This document shows, in pieces, positions 50,999 through 59,953 of a DNA stretch of 64,000 nucleotides. Location of the stretch: positions 1 to 64,000 of the forward strand of contig JAFUNA010000022.1 in the NCBI GenBank assembly GCA_017473165.1. The letters are read 5' to 3'. Made by a program: the position numbers and the translations under genes. Within the stretch, counting starts at the first letter, position 1, and every line of letters begins with the position of its first letter. The DNA comes from Clostridia bacterium. GTDB taxonomy: Bacteria > Bacillota > Clostridia > Oscillospirales > Acutalibacteraceae. The notes beneath the pieces were generated by a model. That model was not told the DNA's origin, did not search any database, and saw only the letters and a list, made by a program, of their open reading frames with translations.

Positions 50999-52081
50999 GT
51001 GAACTACGATAACCTGCCTTGCCCTGTGTGCGGAAAGCCCATGGCGGAGGGTGACGATATCGTTGTCTGCCCTGTGTGTGCAACTCCCCAGCACAGAGAA
51101 TGCTGGATAGAGCGGGGCAGATGTGCAAACGATGACCTTCATTCATCGGGCTATGTTTGGAAAAAAGAAAATAAAACGGAAGTAAAAACCGAAGAAACGG
51201 CGGCAAATCCCGATAACCGCATCTGCCATATCTGCGGCAGCGAAAATCCCGCCGACAGCCTTCATTGCGGCAACTGCGGAGCACTTTTCGGAGAGGAAGT
51301 AAAGCCCGATGACAACTCCCCCAAAAAATGTGCATACTGCGGCAGGGATAACGACAGCGATGCACTTCATTGCAAATATTGCGGTGCACCCGTGGGCGGT
51401 CAGAGCTTTTATAAGAATAATCCCTTCCTTTCGGGGTCGGGAATTGCCGAGGATGAGCTGATTGCGGGTCAGAAGGCAACGGATGTTGCGTTTTTTGTTC
51501 AGGCGAGCTCAAAAAAATATCTGCCCAAGTTCAAAAAATTCGCAAACGGAAAGAAAATTTCTTTCAACTTTGCCGCATTTTTCTTTGCACCCTACTGGTT
51601 TTTCTACAGAAAGCTCTACAAAGCGGGAATTTTTGCAATTGTTATTCTTGCAACCGCATCAATGGTGCTTTCGGGCTTCACAAATCAGATGAATGCGGCG
51701 GCAAACGAATATCTCAATGTATATGAGAATATAGAAATAACCGAGGAAACAACAGACGAGGAATACAAGGCAGCGGAAGCGGAACTGCTGAAAGCGGCGA
51801 AAGCCATGAGGGAAAAGGCAACAAAGCCGATGTTGATTGTTGGCGGAGTGCAGCTTGTTCTTCATCTGCTTTTCGCTCTGACTGCCGACAGGATTTATTA
51901 TAAAAAGGTTTTTGCCGACCTCAAGGAAATTCAAAACGCCGTTGAGGATGACAATTTCAAGAAAATGATGATTACCCGCCGAGGCGGACTTTCGCCTCTT
52001 GCCTTCGCCGCAAGCATTATGGGCAACAATATGCTGCTCATGGCACTTGACTACGTTGCGGCACTGATTAACGGAATGTAA
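50999..52081 (+). CDS. Zinc-ribbon/RING-like membrane protein with DUF2628-type domain
   Basis: About 360 residues; GTG 50999 is ten bases after GGAG, and a TTG six bases earlier is possible. The N-terminus is a prokaryotic RING-like cysteine/histidine cluster (CPVCGKPMAEGDDIVVCPVC, PQHRECWIERGRC). Two zinc ribbons follow (CHICGSENPADSLHCGNCG near 75, CAYCGRDNDSDALHCKYCG near 115). The C-terminal half has FNFAAFFFAPYWFFYRKLYK, typical of DUF2628 small membrane proteins, and three hydrophobic segments. Likely a membrane-anchored adaptor; role unknown. Confidence 0.75.
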   Translation: MNYDNLPCPVCGKPMAEGDDIVVCPVCATPQHRECWIERGRCANDDLHSSGYVWKKENKTEVKTEETAANPDNRICHICGSENPADSLHCGNCGALFGEEVKPDDNSPKKCAYCGRDNDSDALHCKYCGAPVGGQSFYKNNPFLSGSGIAEDELIAGQKATDVAFFVQASSKKYLPKFKKFANGKKISFNFAAFFFAPYWFFYRKLYKAGIFAIVILATASMVLSGFTNQMNAAANEYLNVYENIEITEETTDEEYKAAEAELLKAAKAMREKATKPMLIVGGVQLVLHLLFALTADRIYYKKVFADLKEIQNAVEDDNFKKMMITRRGGLSPLAFAASIMGNNMLLMALDYVAALINGM

Positions 52082-52088
52082 AATATAA

Positions 52089-52132
52089 AATTGCAAAGCA
52101 ATATATAACACGGCACAAGCCGTATATCACTT
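52089..52132 (+). repeat. Hairpin array E, short
   Basis: ATTGCAAAGCAAT and CGGCACAAGCCG joined by ATATAACA and followed by TATATCAC. The first two hairpin words match the array D order. It lies between the zinc-ribbon stop and the galU ribosome site (GGAGGAATAT). Confidence 0.85.
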
Positions 52133-52153
52133 AAACCAACGGAGGAATATATC

Positions 52154-53038
52154 ATGAAAGTCAGAAAGGCTATTATCCCCGCAGCAGGTCTTGGCACAAG
52201 AGTTCTGCCCGCATCAAAATCAGTTCCCAAGGAAATGCTGAATATCGTTGACAAGCCCGCTATTCAGTACATAGTTGAAGAGGCTGTTGCCGCAGGAATT
52301 GAGGATATCCTTATCATCACAAACAGAGGAAAGGGTGCAATTGAGGACCATTTTGACCATTCCTTTGAGCTTGAAGCAGGTCTTGTCGGCAATCCCTCAA
52401 AAGCAAAGCTTTATGAGGACGTAAAAGCCGTTGCAAACCTTGCAAACATCTATTTTATCCGCCAGAAAGAAACAAAGGGTCTTGCTCACGCACTTCTCTG
52501 CGGTAAATCGTTTGTCGGCAACGAGCCCTTTGCCGTGCTTTACGGCGACGACGTTATCGTTTCCGATGACCCCGTAACCGCACAGCTTACCCGCTGCTAC
52601 GAAAAATACGGCAAGGGTGTTGTTGGTGTCAACGAGGTTTCAGAGGAGCTTATCAGACTTTACTGCACGCTCGACGTTTCACCCATCGAGGGCGAGGACA
52701 GAGCAATGACCTGCCGCCGTATAATCGAAAAACCCAAGCCCGAAGAAATTCTTTCGCTCTACGCCATTCTCGGCAGAGTTGTTCTTCCTCCCGAAGCATT
52801 TGACCTTATCGAAAAAGGTCTTGCCGCAACTCCCGAGGGCAAGGAATTCTATCTCACCGATGTTTTCACCGAGCTCGGCATGAACGATAAGCTTCTTGCA
52901 TATGACTTTGACGGCAAGAGATATGACATGGGCAATAAGCTCGGAATTATGAAGGCAAACTGCGAGGTTGCTCTCAATCATGACGAAATCGGCGAGGATT
53001 TCAAGGCTTACCTCAAAGAATTGGTTAAGACATTCTAA
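52154..53038 (+). CDS. galU: UTP-glucose-1-phosphate uridylyltransferase
   Basis: 294 residues: nucleotide-binding IIPAAGLGTRVLPASKSVPK followed by EML, DKPAIQYIVEEAVAAGIEDI, FEL-region, FAVLYGDDVIVSDDP, RVVLPPEAFDLI and GNKLGIMKANCEVAL. It makes UDP-glucose for glycan and lipid synthesis. GGAGGAAT is eight bases before ATG. The precursor sugar nucleotide could feed the sugar transferase at 47940 or epimerases. Confidence 0.96.
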   Translation: MKVRKAIIPAAGLGTRVLPASKSVPKEMLNIVDKPAIQYIVEEAVAAGIEDILIITNRGKGAIEDHFDHSFELEAGLVGNPSKAKLYEDVKAVANLANIYFIRQKETKGLAHALLCGKSFVGNEPFAVLYGDDVIVSDDPVTAQLTRCYEKYGKGVVGVNEVSEELIRLYCTLDVSPIEGEDRAMTCRRIIEKPKPEEILSLYAILGRVVLPPEAFDLIEKGLAATPEGKEFYLTDVFTELGMNDKLLAYDFDGKRYDMGNKLGIMKANCEVALNHDEIGEDFKAYLKELVKTF

Positions 53039-53045
53039 ATTTATC

Positions 53046-53074
53046 TTGACTAATCTGTAATTTAAATGTATATT
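53046..53074 (+). promoter_or_regulatory. Sigma-A-type promoter of the epimerase-like gene
   Basis: TTGACT, 17-base spacer, TATATT, the same hexamers and spacing as the GH3 operon promoter at 16065-16093. It lies 33 bases before the ATG. Confidence 0.78.
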
Positions 53075-53106
53075 ATAAAAGTAAATTATTCAAGGAGGAA
53101 TAAGAA

Positions 53107-54126
53107 ATGAAAGTATTTATGATCGGCGGCACAGGCCTTCTCGGCTGCGAAGCTGCAAGAATTTTCCTCGAAAGAGGCCATCAGGTAAAGAGCGTTGCTC
53201 TTCCCCCTCTCCCCGAAGGTGCTCCCATTCCCAAGGAAATGGAAATCGAGCTTTGCAACATCTACGAAAAGACTGACGAAGAAATCAAGGCTATCATGGC
53301 AGGCTGTGACTGCTTTGTTTTCGCTGCAGGTATCGACGAAAGAGTTGAATTCCCTGCTCCCGTTTATGACGCATATTATAAATATAATATCGCTCCCCTC
53401 AAGAGAATTCTTCCCCTCTGCAAGGAAATCGGCATGAAGAATGCCGTTATCCTCGGCTCATACTTTGCATATCTTGCAAAGCAGCGTCCCGACATGAAGC
53501 TCACAGAAAAGCATCCCTACATAAGAAGCCGTATCGATCAGGAAGAGGTTGCTTTCTCATTTGCTGACGAAAACTTTGACGTTTCCGTTCTTGAGCTTCC
53601 CTACATCTTCGGCACACAGCCCGGCAGAAAGCCCGTTTGGGTTATCCTTATCGAGCAGATCAAGATGATGGATAAGCTTCCCTGCACAATGTATCCGGGC
53701 GGCGGCACAGCAATGCTCACAGTCCGTCAGGTTGGTGAGGTTATCGTTGGCGCAGCCGAAAAGTCAAAGGGTGCAAAGGCATGGCCCATCAGCATGTATA
53801 ACCAGACATGGAAGGAATTCCTTAAGATTGTTTATGCCGCAAGAGGCATGGGCGAAAACAGAAAAATCATCAGCGTTCCTCCCTGGATGATGAGAATGGG
53901 TCTCGGCAAGGTTAAGAAGGAATACGCCGCAAAGGGCATCGAAAGCGGTATTGACGTTGACGGACTTGCAGATATCATGGATATCAACCTCTTCATCGAC
54001 AGAAAATATGCTGTTGAGCTTGGTGCAACAGAGGACGATATCAAGGCTGCAATCACAGATTCAATCAAGGTAAGCCAGGCTTCCTATGACGGTAAGGTTA
54101 AGCTCCTTGAAATGAAGGGCGAATAA
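53107..54126 (+). CDS. NAD(P)-binding epimerase/dehydratase-family protein
   Basis: 339 residues. Rossmann motif MKVFMIGGTGLLGCEAARIF, an acidic residue after the second strand, FVFAAGIDERVEF, and the extended SDR-type active-site region AVILGSYFAYLAKQRP. The canonical Tyr-x3-Lys is not preserved in register (Y-F-A-Y-L-A-K), which weakens a catalytic prediction. The C-terminal half is helical (GMGENRKIISVPPWMMRMGL). AAGGAGGAATAAG precedes ATG. It is monocistronic, with a clear promoter and terminator. Codon use is strongly biased toward C-ending codons, suggesting high expression. Confidence 0.75.
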   Translation: MKVFMIGGTGLLGCEAARIFLERGHQVKSVALPPLPEGAPIPKEMEIELCNIYEKTDEEIKAIMAGCDCFVFAAGIDERVEFPAPVYDAYYKYNIAPLKRILPLCKEIGMKNAVILGSYFAYLAKQRPDMKLTEKHPYIRSRIDQEEVAFSFADENFDVSVLELPYIFGTQPGRKPVWVILIEQIKMMDKLPCTMYPGGGTAMLTVRQVGEVIVGAAEKSKGAKAWPISMYNQTWKEFLKIVYAARGMGENRKIISVPPWMMRMGLGKVKKEYAAKGIESGIDVDGLADIMDINLFIDRKYAVELGATEDDIKAAITDSIKVSQASYDGKVKLLEMKGE

Positions 54127-54140
54127 TTTTCAGAAAAATC

Positions 54141-54167
54141 GGGAGTTGTTTCGGCAACTCCCTTTTT
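54141..54167 (+). terminator. Terminator of the epimerase-like gene
   Basis: GGGAGTTG and CAACTCCC pair around TTTCGG and are followed by TTTTT, 14 bases after the stop. Confidence 0.93.
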
Positions 54168-54181
54168 GAGTTAAATAAAAT

Positions 54182-54475
54182 AAAGTGCAAAGTTCAAAGT
54201 GGTAAGTGCAAAGTGTCGGATAGGCTCCGCCTATGACCGATTATAACCGTGAAATCTTATTTCAGCCGTAGGGGACGGCGTCCTCGACGTCCCGAATGCA
54301 CCGTCAGGTGCATAACAAAATTTATTGCAAGCCTTTAGCTTGCCCGGGTTGTCGAGTCGCCAACCCCTACACGCTCAATTAAATATAATTGCGTCGCAGA
54401 CCCTTAACTATTCACTATTCACTTATATTAAGTGACCCTTAACTTTGCAATTTGCACTCTGCACTTTACACTTAA
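54182..54475 (+). repeat. Composite repeat element, copy 2
   Basis: Ends AAAGTGCAAAGTTCAAAGTG and CTCTGCACTTTACACTTAA. Inside: hairpin ATAGGCTCCGCCTAT, ATAACCGTGAAATCTTATTT, the 103-bp core at 54268-54370 with hairpins TGCACCGTCAGGTGCA and GCAAGCCTTTAGCTTGC, AATTGCGTCGCAGACCC and ACTATTCACT runs. Same order, opposite orientation, to the copy at 46521-46826. No gene in it. Confidence 0.9.
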
Positions 54476-54499
54476 TTTCAAATTATCAAGGTGATTACT

Positions 54500-56326
54500 A
54501 TGGCACAGCTTAAAATGTACTGGCTCAAGGGCACTCCCGTTGCGGATTTAACTCTGCCCGAGGGCTACACAATCGTAAATTATAAAGAATGTATCGAAGA
54601 CAAGGCGGCATGGGTTGAATGCTGCAAAAACGGTCTTGTCGGCGATGACACCGCTCCCGAATTTTTTGACGAGTGCGTAGCCGATGTTGATGACTGCGTG
54701 CCCGAAAAGGACGTTTTCTTCCTTGACTATGCGGGCGAGCATATCGGAACAATCGCCGCCATTTACCATCCCGACGAAAAAGAGGGTCAGGTACATATGG
54801 TCGGCATCAAAACCGAATTCAGAGGCAAGGGTCTGGGCAAATATATCAACAATATTGCCGTAAAGAAGCTTGCAAATCAGGGCGCGGACTATATTTATCT
54901 CACCACAGACGAATGGCGTAAGGGTGCGGTAAAGAGCTATCTGACCGCAGGCTTTATCCCCGTTGAATATGACGAGGGAATGAAGGCTCGCTGGAAATGG
55001 ATGCTTGCAGAGCTTGAGGTTGACAGCGTCGACATGGTTTATGAGGACCGTTCATTCTGCAGACGCCTTGAAAAAGCTCCCACAATCAAGGTCGGCGTGC
55101 TTGGTGTCGGCAGAGGCAGAAGCATGGTTGAATACTGCCGCAGCGTAAAGGGTGCAAAAACCGTTGCAATCTGCGACAACTATCTTCCCCAGCTCAACCT
55201 TGCAAAGAGAGATTACGAGGGTGAGGGCATCACCTTCTATGATAATTACGAAGATTTTCTTACCCATGATATGGACGTTGTTGTGCTTGCAAACTACGCA
55301 ACGGAGCACGCTCCCTTTGCAATCAAGGCTCTCGAAAAGGGCTTCAACGTTATCAGCGAAGTTCTTCCCGTTCAGACAATGAAGGAAGCTGTTGAGCTTG
55401 TTGAAGCAGTTGAAAAATCGGGCAAAAAGTATTTCTTTGCCGAAAACTGCTGCTATATGCCTGCTCCCAAGAAGATGAAGGAGCTCTGCGACGAAGGCGT
55501 TCTCGGCAACTTTGAATACGGCGAGGGCGAATATATGCACAATCTCGAGGCAGACTGGCATATGCACACCCAGGGCAGACCCGACCATTGGCGTACTCTT
55601 ATGCACGCTTTCTATTACTGCACACATTCAATCGGTCCTCTTATCCACATCACGGGCTTAAGACCCGTCAAGGTAAGCGGATTTGAGGTTGCTTACAATG
55701 ACAGAATGTACCGCATGGGTGCAAAGGCAGCTCCCATCGGACTTGAAATAATAACTCTCGAAAACGGCGGAATTCTCAAGAGCGTTCACGGCATCGGCTG
55801 CCAGAGCCATTCAATCTGGTTCTCGCTCAACGGCTCAAAGGGCAGAATGGAAACCGCCCGTGAGGATGCCGAAAGCGGCGATGTTCAGACCCTTTACGTC
55901 AACTGCGACGAAAATGAGGGCGACAACAACTCAAAGCCCGAACAGGTTTCAACAAGAGATGCTCTTTCACGTCTTGCGGAAACGTCGGGTCACGGCGGTG
56001 CGGACTACTATCTGATGCACAACATCATTGAGTCGCTCCGCGGCAACGAGGCTGCAGACGTTATTGACGTTTACGAGGCAATGGATATGTTCCTGCCCGG
56101 TATGTTTGCCTATTTCTCGGCACTTGAGGGCGGAATTCCCATGGAAATCCCCAACATGAGAGTTCCCGAGGAAAGAGAAAAGTGGAGAAACGATACCCGC
56201 TGCACCGACCCCAAGACCGCAGGCGATATGTTCATCCCCGGCTATTCCAAGGGTAACCCCGATATCCCCGAAGAAACTTATCTTAAGCTTCAGGAAAAAT
56301 ACCGTGAGGAAATGGCTAAAAAATAA
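54500..56326 (+). CDS. GNAT acetyltransferase fused to Gfo/Idh/MocA oxidoreductase
   Basis: 608 residues from ATG 54500 (AAGGTGATT upstream). Residues 1 to about 175 are a GNAT domain (FLDYAGEHIGTIAAIYHP, VGIKTEFRGKGLGKYINNIA with the RxxGxG acyl-CoA loop, WRKGAVKSYLTAGFIP). From about 197 an NAD(P)-binding oxidoreductase begins (IKVGVLGVGRGRSMVEYC, DVVVLANYATEHAPFAIKAL, VISEVLP where EKP is usual), then the C-terminal substrate domain (GGADYYLMHNIIESLRG). Such a fusion suggests that a sugar or amino-sugar is oxidised and acetylated by one protein. The adjacent GPH symporter suggests an imported substrate. The stop codon is part of a repeat. Confidence 0.85.
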   Translation: MAQLKMYWLKGTPVADLTLPEGYTIVNYKECIEDKAAWVECCKNGLVGDDTAPEFFDECVADVDDCVPEKDVFFLDYAGEHIGTIAAIYHPDEKEGQVHMVGIKTEFRGKGLGKYINNIAVKKLANQGADYIYLTTDEWRKGAVKSYLTAGFIPVEYDEGMKARWKWMLAELEVDSVDMVYEDRSFCRRLEKAPTIKVGVLGVGRGRSMVEYCRSVKGAKTVAICDNYLPQLNLAKRDYEGEGITFYDNYEDFLTHDMDVVVLANYATEHAPFAIKALEKGFNVISEVLPVQTMKEAVELVEAVEKSGKKYFFAENCCYMPAPKKMKELCDEGVLGNFEYGEGEYMHNLEADWHMHTQGRPDHWRTLMHAFYYCTHSIGPLIHITGLRPVKVSGFEVAYNDRMYRMGAKAAPIGLEIITLENGGILKSVHGIGCQSHSIWFSLNGSKGRMETAREDAESGDVQTLYVNCDENEGDNNSKPEQVSTRDALSRLAETSGHGGADYYLMHNIIESLRGNEAADVIDVYEAMDMFLPGMFAYFSALEGGIPMEIPNMRVPEEREKWRNDTRCTDPKTAGDMFIPGYSKGNPDIPEETYLKLQEKYREEMAKK

Positions 56327-56408
56327 TTCGGAATTCGGAATGCGTAATTCGGAATTATAATGTAACCAACGGCATCACCGTAGGGGACGACCTGCGTGTC
56401 GTCCCGTA
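56324..56408 (+). repeat. TAATTC repeat and short GTAGGGG arm before the symporter
   Basis: TAATTCGGAATTCGGAATGC and TAATTCGGAATTATAATG start at the oxidoreductase stop codon. At 56381-56407 follows GTAGGGGACGACCTGCGTGT with CGTCCCG, a short palindromic arm. Confidence 0.85.
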
Positions 56409-56438
56409 AAATAAACCAAAACAGAAAGGAAAGATACC

Positions 56439-57929
56439 ATGCAAGACAAGAAATATGTCGGCAAAAAAGAGCTGTGGATGTACGCTCTCGGTGCGGGCGG
56501 ACAGGGCATGATTTATGCCATGATGTCCAGCTACATCAGCGACTACTATGTTAATGTTCTTCAGCTTCCCCTTATGTTTGTTCTCGTGCTCATGCTCGCT
56601 GCAAGAGTGTGGGACGCAATCAATGACCCCATGATGGGCATGATTGTTGACAGACGCACAATGAAAAAGGGCAGAATGAAGCCCTATATTATCATGGCAA
56701 CCCCCATTATCGCCGTTCTGACATTACTTATGTACCTGAGCCCCGATATGGACAAAGCTCCCCTCATGATATTCTCCGCAGTTGTTTATGTTCTCTGGGG
56801 TATGGCTTACACAATGGCTGACGTTCCTTTCTGGACCATTCCCAACGTGCTCACTCCCAACTCAAAAGAGAGAAGCGACGTTATCTCCTTCACAAAGATT
56901 ATCAACAGCATCGGCTCGGCACTTCCCGAGGTGCTTTTCCTTGCAATTCCCCTTATTCTCAATGCGTTCTACGGAAAGTTCGGCAACGAGCCCAATCCCC
57001 TTGATTTTGAAAAGAAAAAGTATTTTCTCATTGCACTTTTTGCCGTTGTTATCGGCGGAATTATGTATGTTAACTGCTATTTCCACATCAAGGAAAGGGT
57101 TAACCTGCCCAACAAGAAAAAAGTTCCCGGTCAGCCCGGCAGCCTTTCAAGAATTTTCCATTGCAAGCCCCTTATGCTTGTTGTTCTGATGGGTATTTTC
57201 TCAAGCGGCAGATATCTTGTTCAGGCGGCTGCAATCCACGTTGCACGTTACTCCTTCTATATCGGACCCGAAAATCCCTCACAGGCTGATATCCTTAACA
57301 GCATCAGCCTTGTTAAAACGATTTTCCAGGTCTGCACAATTGTCGGTATGTTCGGCACAACGCTCATCATGCCCATGCTCATGAAGAAGTTTGACTATAA
57401 GAAAATTGTTATCACAACCTGCCTTGCAGGCTTTGCTGCAAGCGTAATCACAACGGCTATCGGCTACGCAACCGAGCTTTCAAGCATTTATATTCTTGCT
57501 CCCTTCATCATGATTCAGTCAATTCCCCTTGGCGTAATCAACGTTATTTCCTATGCGATGATTTGCGACAGCCTTGACTATATGGAGCTTACAACAGGTG
57601 TCAGAGAAAACGGTCTCGGCTCGGCTTGCCAGGGCTTCATCAACAAAATCGGCAACGCATTCTCAACCTGCGGAATCATTGTTCTTTATATGGCAATCGA
57701 TATGGACCCCGCCGCAATGCTTTCAAAGGAAGCAATTATGGCTGCGGTTGATGTTGATTTCGGCCAGAGATTTGCAATGTTTACCCTTGTGTCGCTCCTT
57801 CCCGGTGTCAGCATGCTTCTTTGCTCAATCCCCATGTTCTTCTACAAAATTGCTGGCAAGAACAAGGAAAAGATGCTTGCCGAACTCAAAGAAAAGAGAG
57901 AAAAAGAAGGCATGGTTATTGCTGAATAA
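56439..57929 (+). CDS. GPH-family sugar:cation symporter
   Basis: 496 residues with about 12 membrane helices. Start features of the glycoside-pentoside-hexuronide family: LWMYALGAGGQGMIYAMMSS, the conserved loop RVWDAINDPMMGMIVDRRTM with KKGRMKPYI, and DVPFWTIPNVLTPNSKERSD. The C-terminal half has LVVLMGIFSSGRYLVQAAAI and MICDSLDYMELTTGVRENG. The family (MelB, XylP, GusB-like) imports disaccharides, xylosides or glucuronides with Na+ or H+. AAAGGAAAGAT precedes ATG. Probably co-functions with the GNAT-oxidoreductase upstream. Confidence 0.9.
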   Translation: MQDKKYVGKKELWMYALGAGGQGMIYAMMSSYISDYYVNVLQLPLMFVLVLMLAARVWDAINDPMMGMIVDRRTMKKGRMKPYIIMATPIIAVLTLLMYLSPDMDKAPLMIFSAVVYVLWGMAYTMADVPFWTIPNVLTPNSKERSDVISFTKIINSIGSALPEVLFLAIPLILNAFYGKFGNEPNPLDFEKKKYFLIALFAVVIGGIMYVNCYFHIKERVNLPNKKKVPGQPGSLSRIFHCKPLMLVVLMGIFSSGRYLVQAAAIHVARYSFYIGPENPSQADILNSISLVKTIFQVCTIVGMFGTTLIMPMLMKKFDYKKIVITTCLAGFAASVITTAIGYATELSSIYILAPFIMIQSIPLGVINVISYAMICDSLDYMELTTGVRENGLGSACQGFINKIGNAFSTCGIIVLYMAIDMDPAAMLSKEAIMAAVDVDFGQRFAMFTLVSLLPGVSMLLCSIPMFFYKIAGKNKEKMLAELKEKREKEGMVIAE

Positions 57930-57935
57930 ATTCAG

Positions 57936-58099
57936 CAGTGATATACAACTTCGTTGTGTGAAATATTGCTTTGCAATGTGAAATTTTCGGCGAATTGTAG
58001 GGGACGGCGACCCCGACGTCCCGAATGCACCGTCAGGTGCATAACAAAAGATATTGCAGACCTATGGTCTGCCCGGGTTGGCGACTCGACAACCCCTAC
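57936..58099. repeat. Hairpin array F (inverted) followed by a 103-bp element
   Basis: 57936-57996 reads, inverted, hairpins TCGCCGAAAA-type arm, ATTGCAAAGCAAT and ACAACGAAGTTGT with TTTCAC and ATATCAC spacers. 57997-58099 is a full 103-bp GTAGGGG...CCCCTAC copy carrying hairpins ATGCACCGTCAGGTGCAT and CAGACCTATGGTCTG, the same variant as at 27371. Together they form the typA leader. Confidence 0.9.
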
Positions 58100-58131
58100 A
58101 AATACTCAATAAAACGAAACAGGTGAATCCT

Positions 58132-59952
58132 TTGTCCCAGAAAAAAGACTTAAGAAATATTGCTATCATCGCTCACGTTGACCACGGCAAAACAACCATG
58201 GTTGACGAAATGCTCAAGCAGAGCGGTACCTTCCGTGAAAACGAGCAGGTTGCGGACCGTGTTATGGACTCCAATGACCTTGAGCGTGAAAGAGGAATTA
58301 CAATCCTTTCCAAAAACACTTCAATCCACTATAAAGGCACAAAAATCAACATTGTTGACACTCCGGGTCATGCTGACTTCGGCGGTGAGGTTGAACGCAT
58401 TCTCATGATGGTTGACGGCGTGCTTCTGCTTGTTGACGCCTTTGAGGGCTGTATGCCCCAGACGAGATTTGTTCTCAAAAAGGCTCTCAACCTCAAAAAG
58501 AAGGTGCTTGTTGTTATCAACAAGATTGACCGTCCCAACGCACGCCCCTATGAGGTTGTTGACGAGGTGCTTGACCTCTTTATCGACCTTGGTGCAGACG
58601 AGGATCAGCTTGAATTCCCCGTTGTTTACGCAAGTGCAAGAGACGGCTACGCAAACCTTGACCCCGATGCAAGGTCGGGCGATATGCGTCCCCTTTTCGA
58701 TGCAATTCTCGAAAACATCGATGCTCCCGAGGGTAACCCCGACGAGCCCCTGCAGGTGCTCTTCTCGAGCCTTGATTATGACGACTATGTGGGCAGAATC
58801 GGTGTCGGCAGAGTTGAAAGAGGCAGAATCAAGAAGAATCAGCAGATTGCAATGTGCAAAACCGACGGCACAACCGAAAACGTAAGGGTTTCCCGCCTTT
58901 ATCAGTTTGAGGGTCTTTCACGAGTTGAGTGCGAGGAAGCCGAAGCGGGCGATATCATCTGCGTTTCGGGCATTGAGGGTCTTAACATCGGCGAAACTGC
59001 CTGTGCACCCGATTGCGTAGAGGCTCTGCCCTTCATCAAGATTGATGATCCCACAATTTCAATGAACTTTATCGTTAACGACAGCCCCTTTGCAGGCAAG
59101 GAGGGCAAGTTCGTAACTTCAAGAAATATCCGTGACCGCCTTTTCAAGGAGGTTGAAACCAACGTAAGCATGAGAGTTGAGGAAACCGAATCAACCGACA
59201 CCTTCAAGGTTTCGGGCAGAGGCGAGCTTCATCTTTCAATCCTCATTGAAACAATGCGCCGTCAGGGCTACGAATTCCAGGTTTCAAGACCCAAGGTTAT
59301 CTTCAAGGAAATCGACGGTCAGCTCATGGAGCCCATGGAACTCCTTATTGTTGAAGTGCCCGAGCAGTATGTCGGTGCGGTTATCGAAAAGCTCGGTTCA
59401 CGCAAGGGCGAGCTTGAAAACATGGGTGCCCGTGAAGGCGGCTCAACCCACCTTGAATTCAAAATTCCTTCAAGAGGTCTTATCGGCTACCGTGCCGAAT
59501 TCCTCACCGACACCAACGGCAACGGCATCATGAATCAGCTCTTTGACGGCTATGCACCCTATAAGGGCGACATCCAGACCCGTGAAAGAGGCTCGATTGT
59601 TGTTCACGAAACAGGTGTCAGCACCGCCTACGGACTTTTCAACACCCAGGACAGAGGCAGACTCTTTATTCCTGCGGGCGTTGATGTTTATGAGGGTATG
59701 ATTGTGGGCGAATGTGCAAAGAATGAAGATATAGTCTGCAACGTATGCAAGCAGAAGCATCTGACAAACACCCGTGCGTCGGGCTCGGATGATGCACTCC
59801 GCCTTGTGCCCCACAGCGTGCTCAGCCTTGAGCAGTGCATGGAATTCATCAAGGATGACGAGCTTCTTGAGGTAACTCCCACCTCGCTCCGACTCCGCAA
59901 GAGAATTCTTTCAAAAGAGCTCCGAATGAAACAGCAGTTCAAGAAGAAATAA
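58132..59952 (+). CDS. typA: Translational GTPase TypA/BipA
   Basis: 606 residues from TTG 58132 (CAGGTGAAT upstream), giving the standard [20 protein letters not shown]; an in-frame start inside the repeat is rejected. G motifs: [32 protein letters not shown] and [10 protein letters not shown]; then EF-G-like domains III and V, and the BipA-specific C-terminus ([39 protein letters not shown]). A ribosome-assembly and stress GTPase. The TAA is followed after one base by ribF. Confidence 0.96.
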   Translation: MSQKKDLRNIAIIAHVDHGKTTMVDEMLKQSGTFRENEQVADRVMDSNDLERERGITILSKNTSIHYKGTKINIVDTPGHADFGGEVERILMMVDGVLLLVDAFEGCMPQTRFVLKKALNLKKKVLVVINKIDRPNARPYEVVDEVLDLFIDLGADEDQLEFPVVYASARDGYANLDPDARSGDMRPLFDAILENIDAPEGNPDEPLQVLFSSLDYDDYVGRIGVGRVERGRIKKNQQIAMCKTDGTTENVRVSRLYQFEGLSRVECEEAEAGDIICVSGIEGLNIGETACAPDCVEALPFIKIDDPTISMNFIVNDSPFAGKEGKFVTSRNIRDRLFKEVETNVSMRVEETESTDTFKVSGRGELHLSILIETMRRQGYEFQVSRPKVIFKEIDGQLMEPMELLIVEVPEQYVGAVIEKLGSRKGELENMGAREGGSTHLEFKIPSRGLIGYRAEFLTDTNGNGIMNQLFDGYAPYKGDIQTRERGSIVVHETGVSTAYGLFNTQDRGRLFIPAGVDVYEGMIVGECAKNEDIVCNVCKQKHLTNTRASGSDDALRLVPHSVLSLEQCMEFIKDDELLEVTPTSLRLRKRILSKELRMKQQFKKK

Positions 59953-59953
59953 T

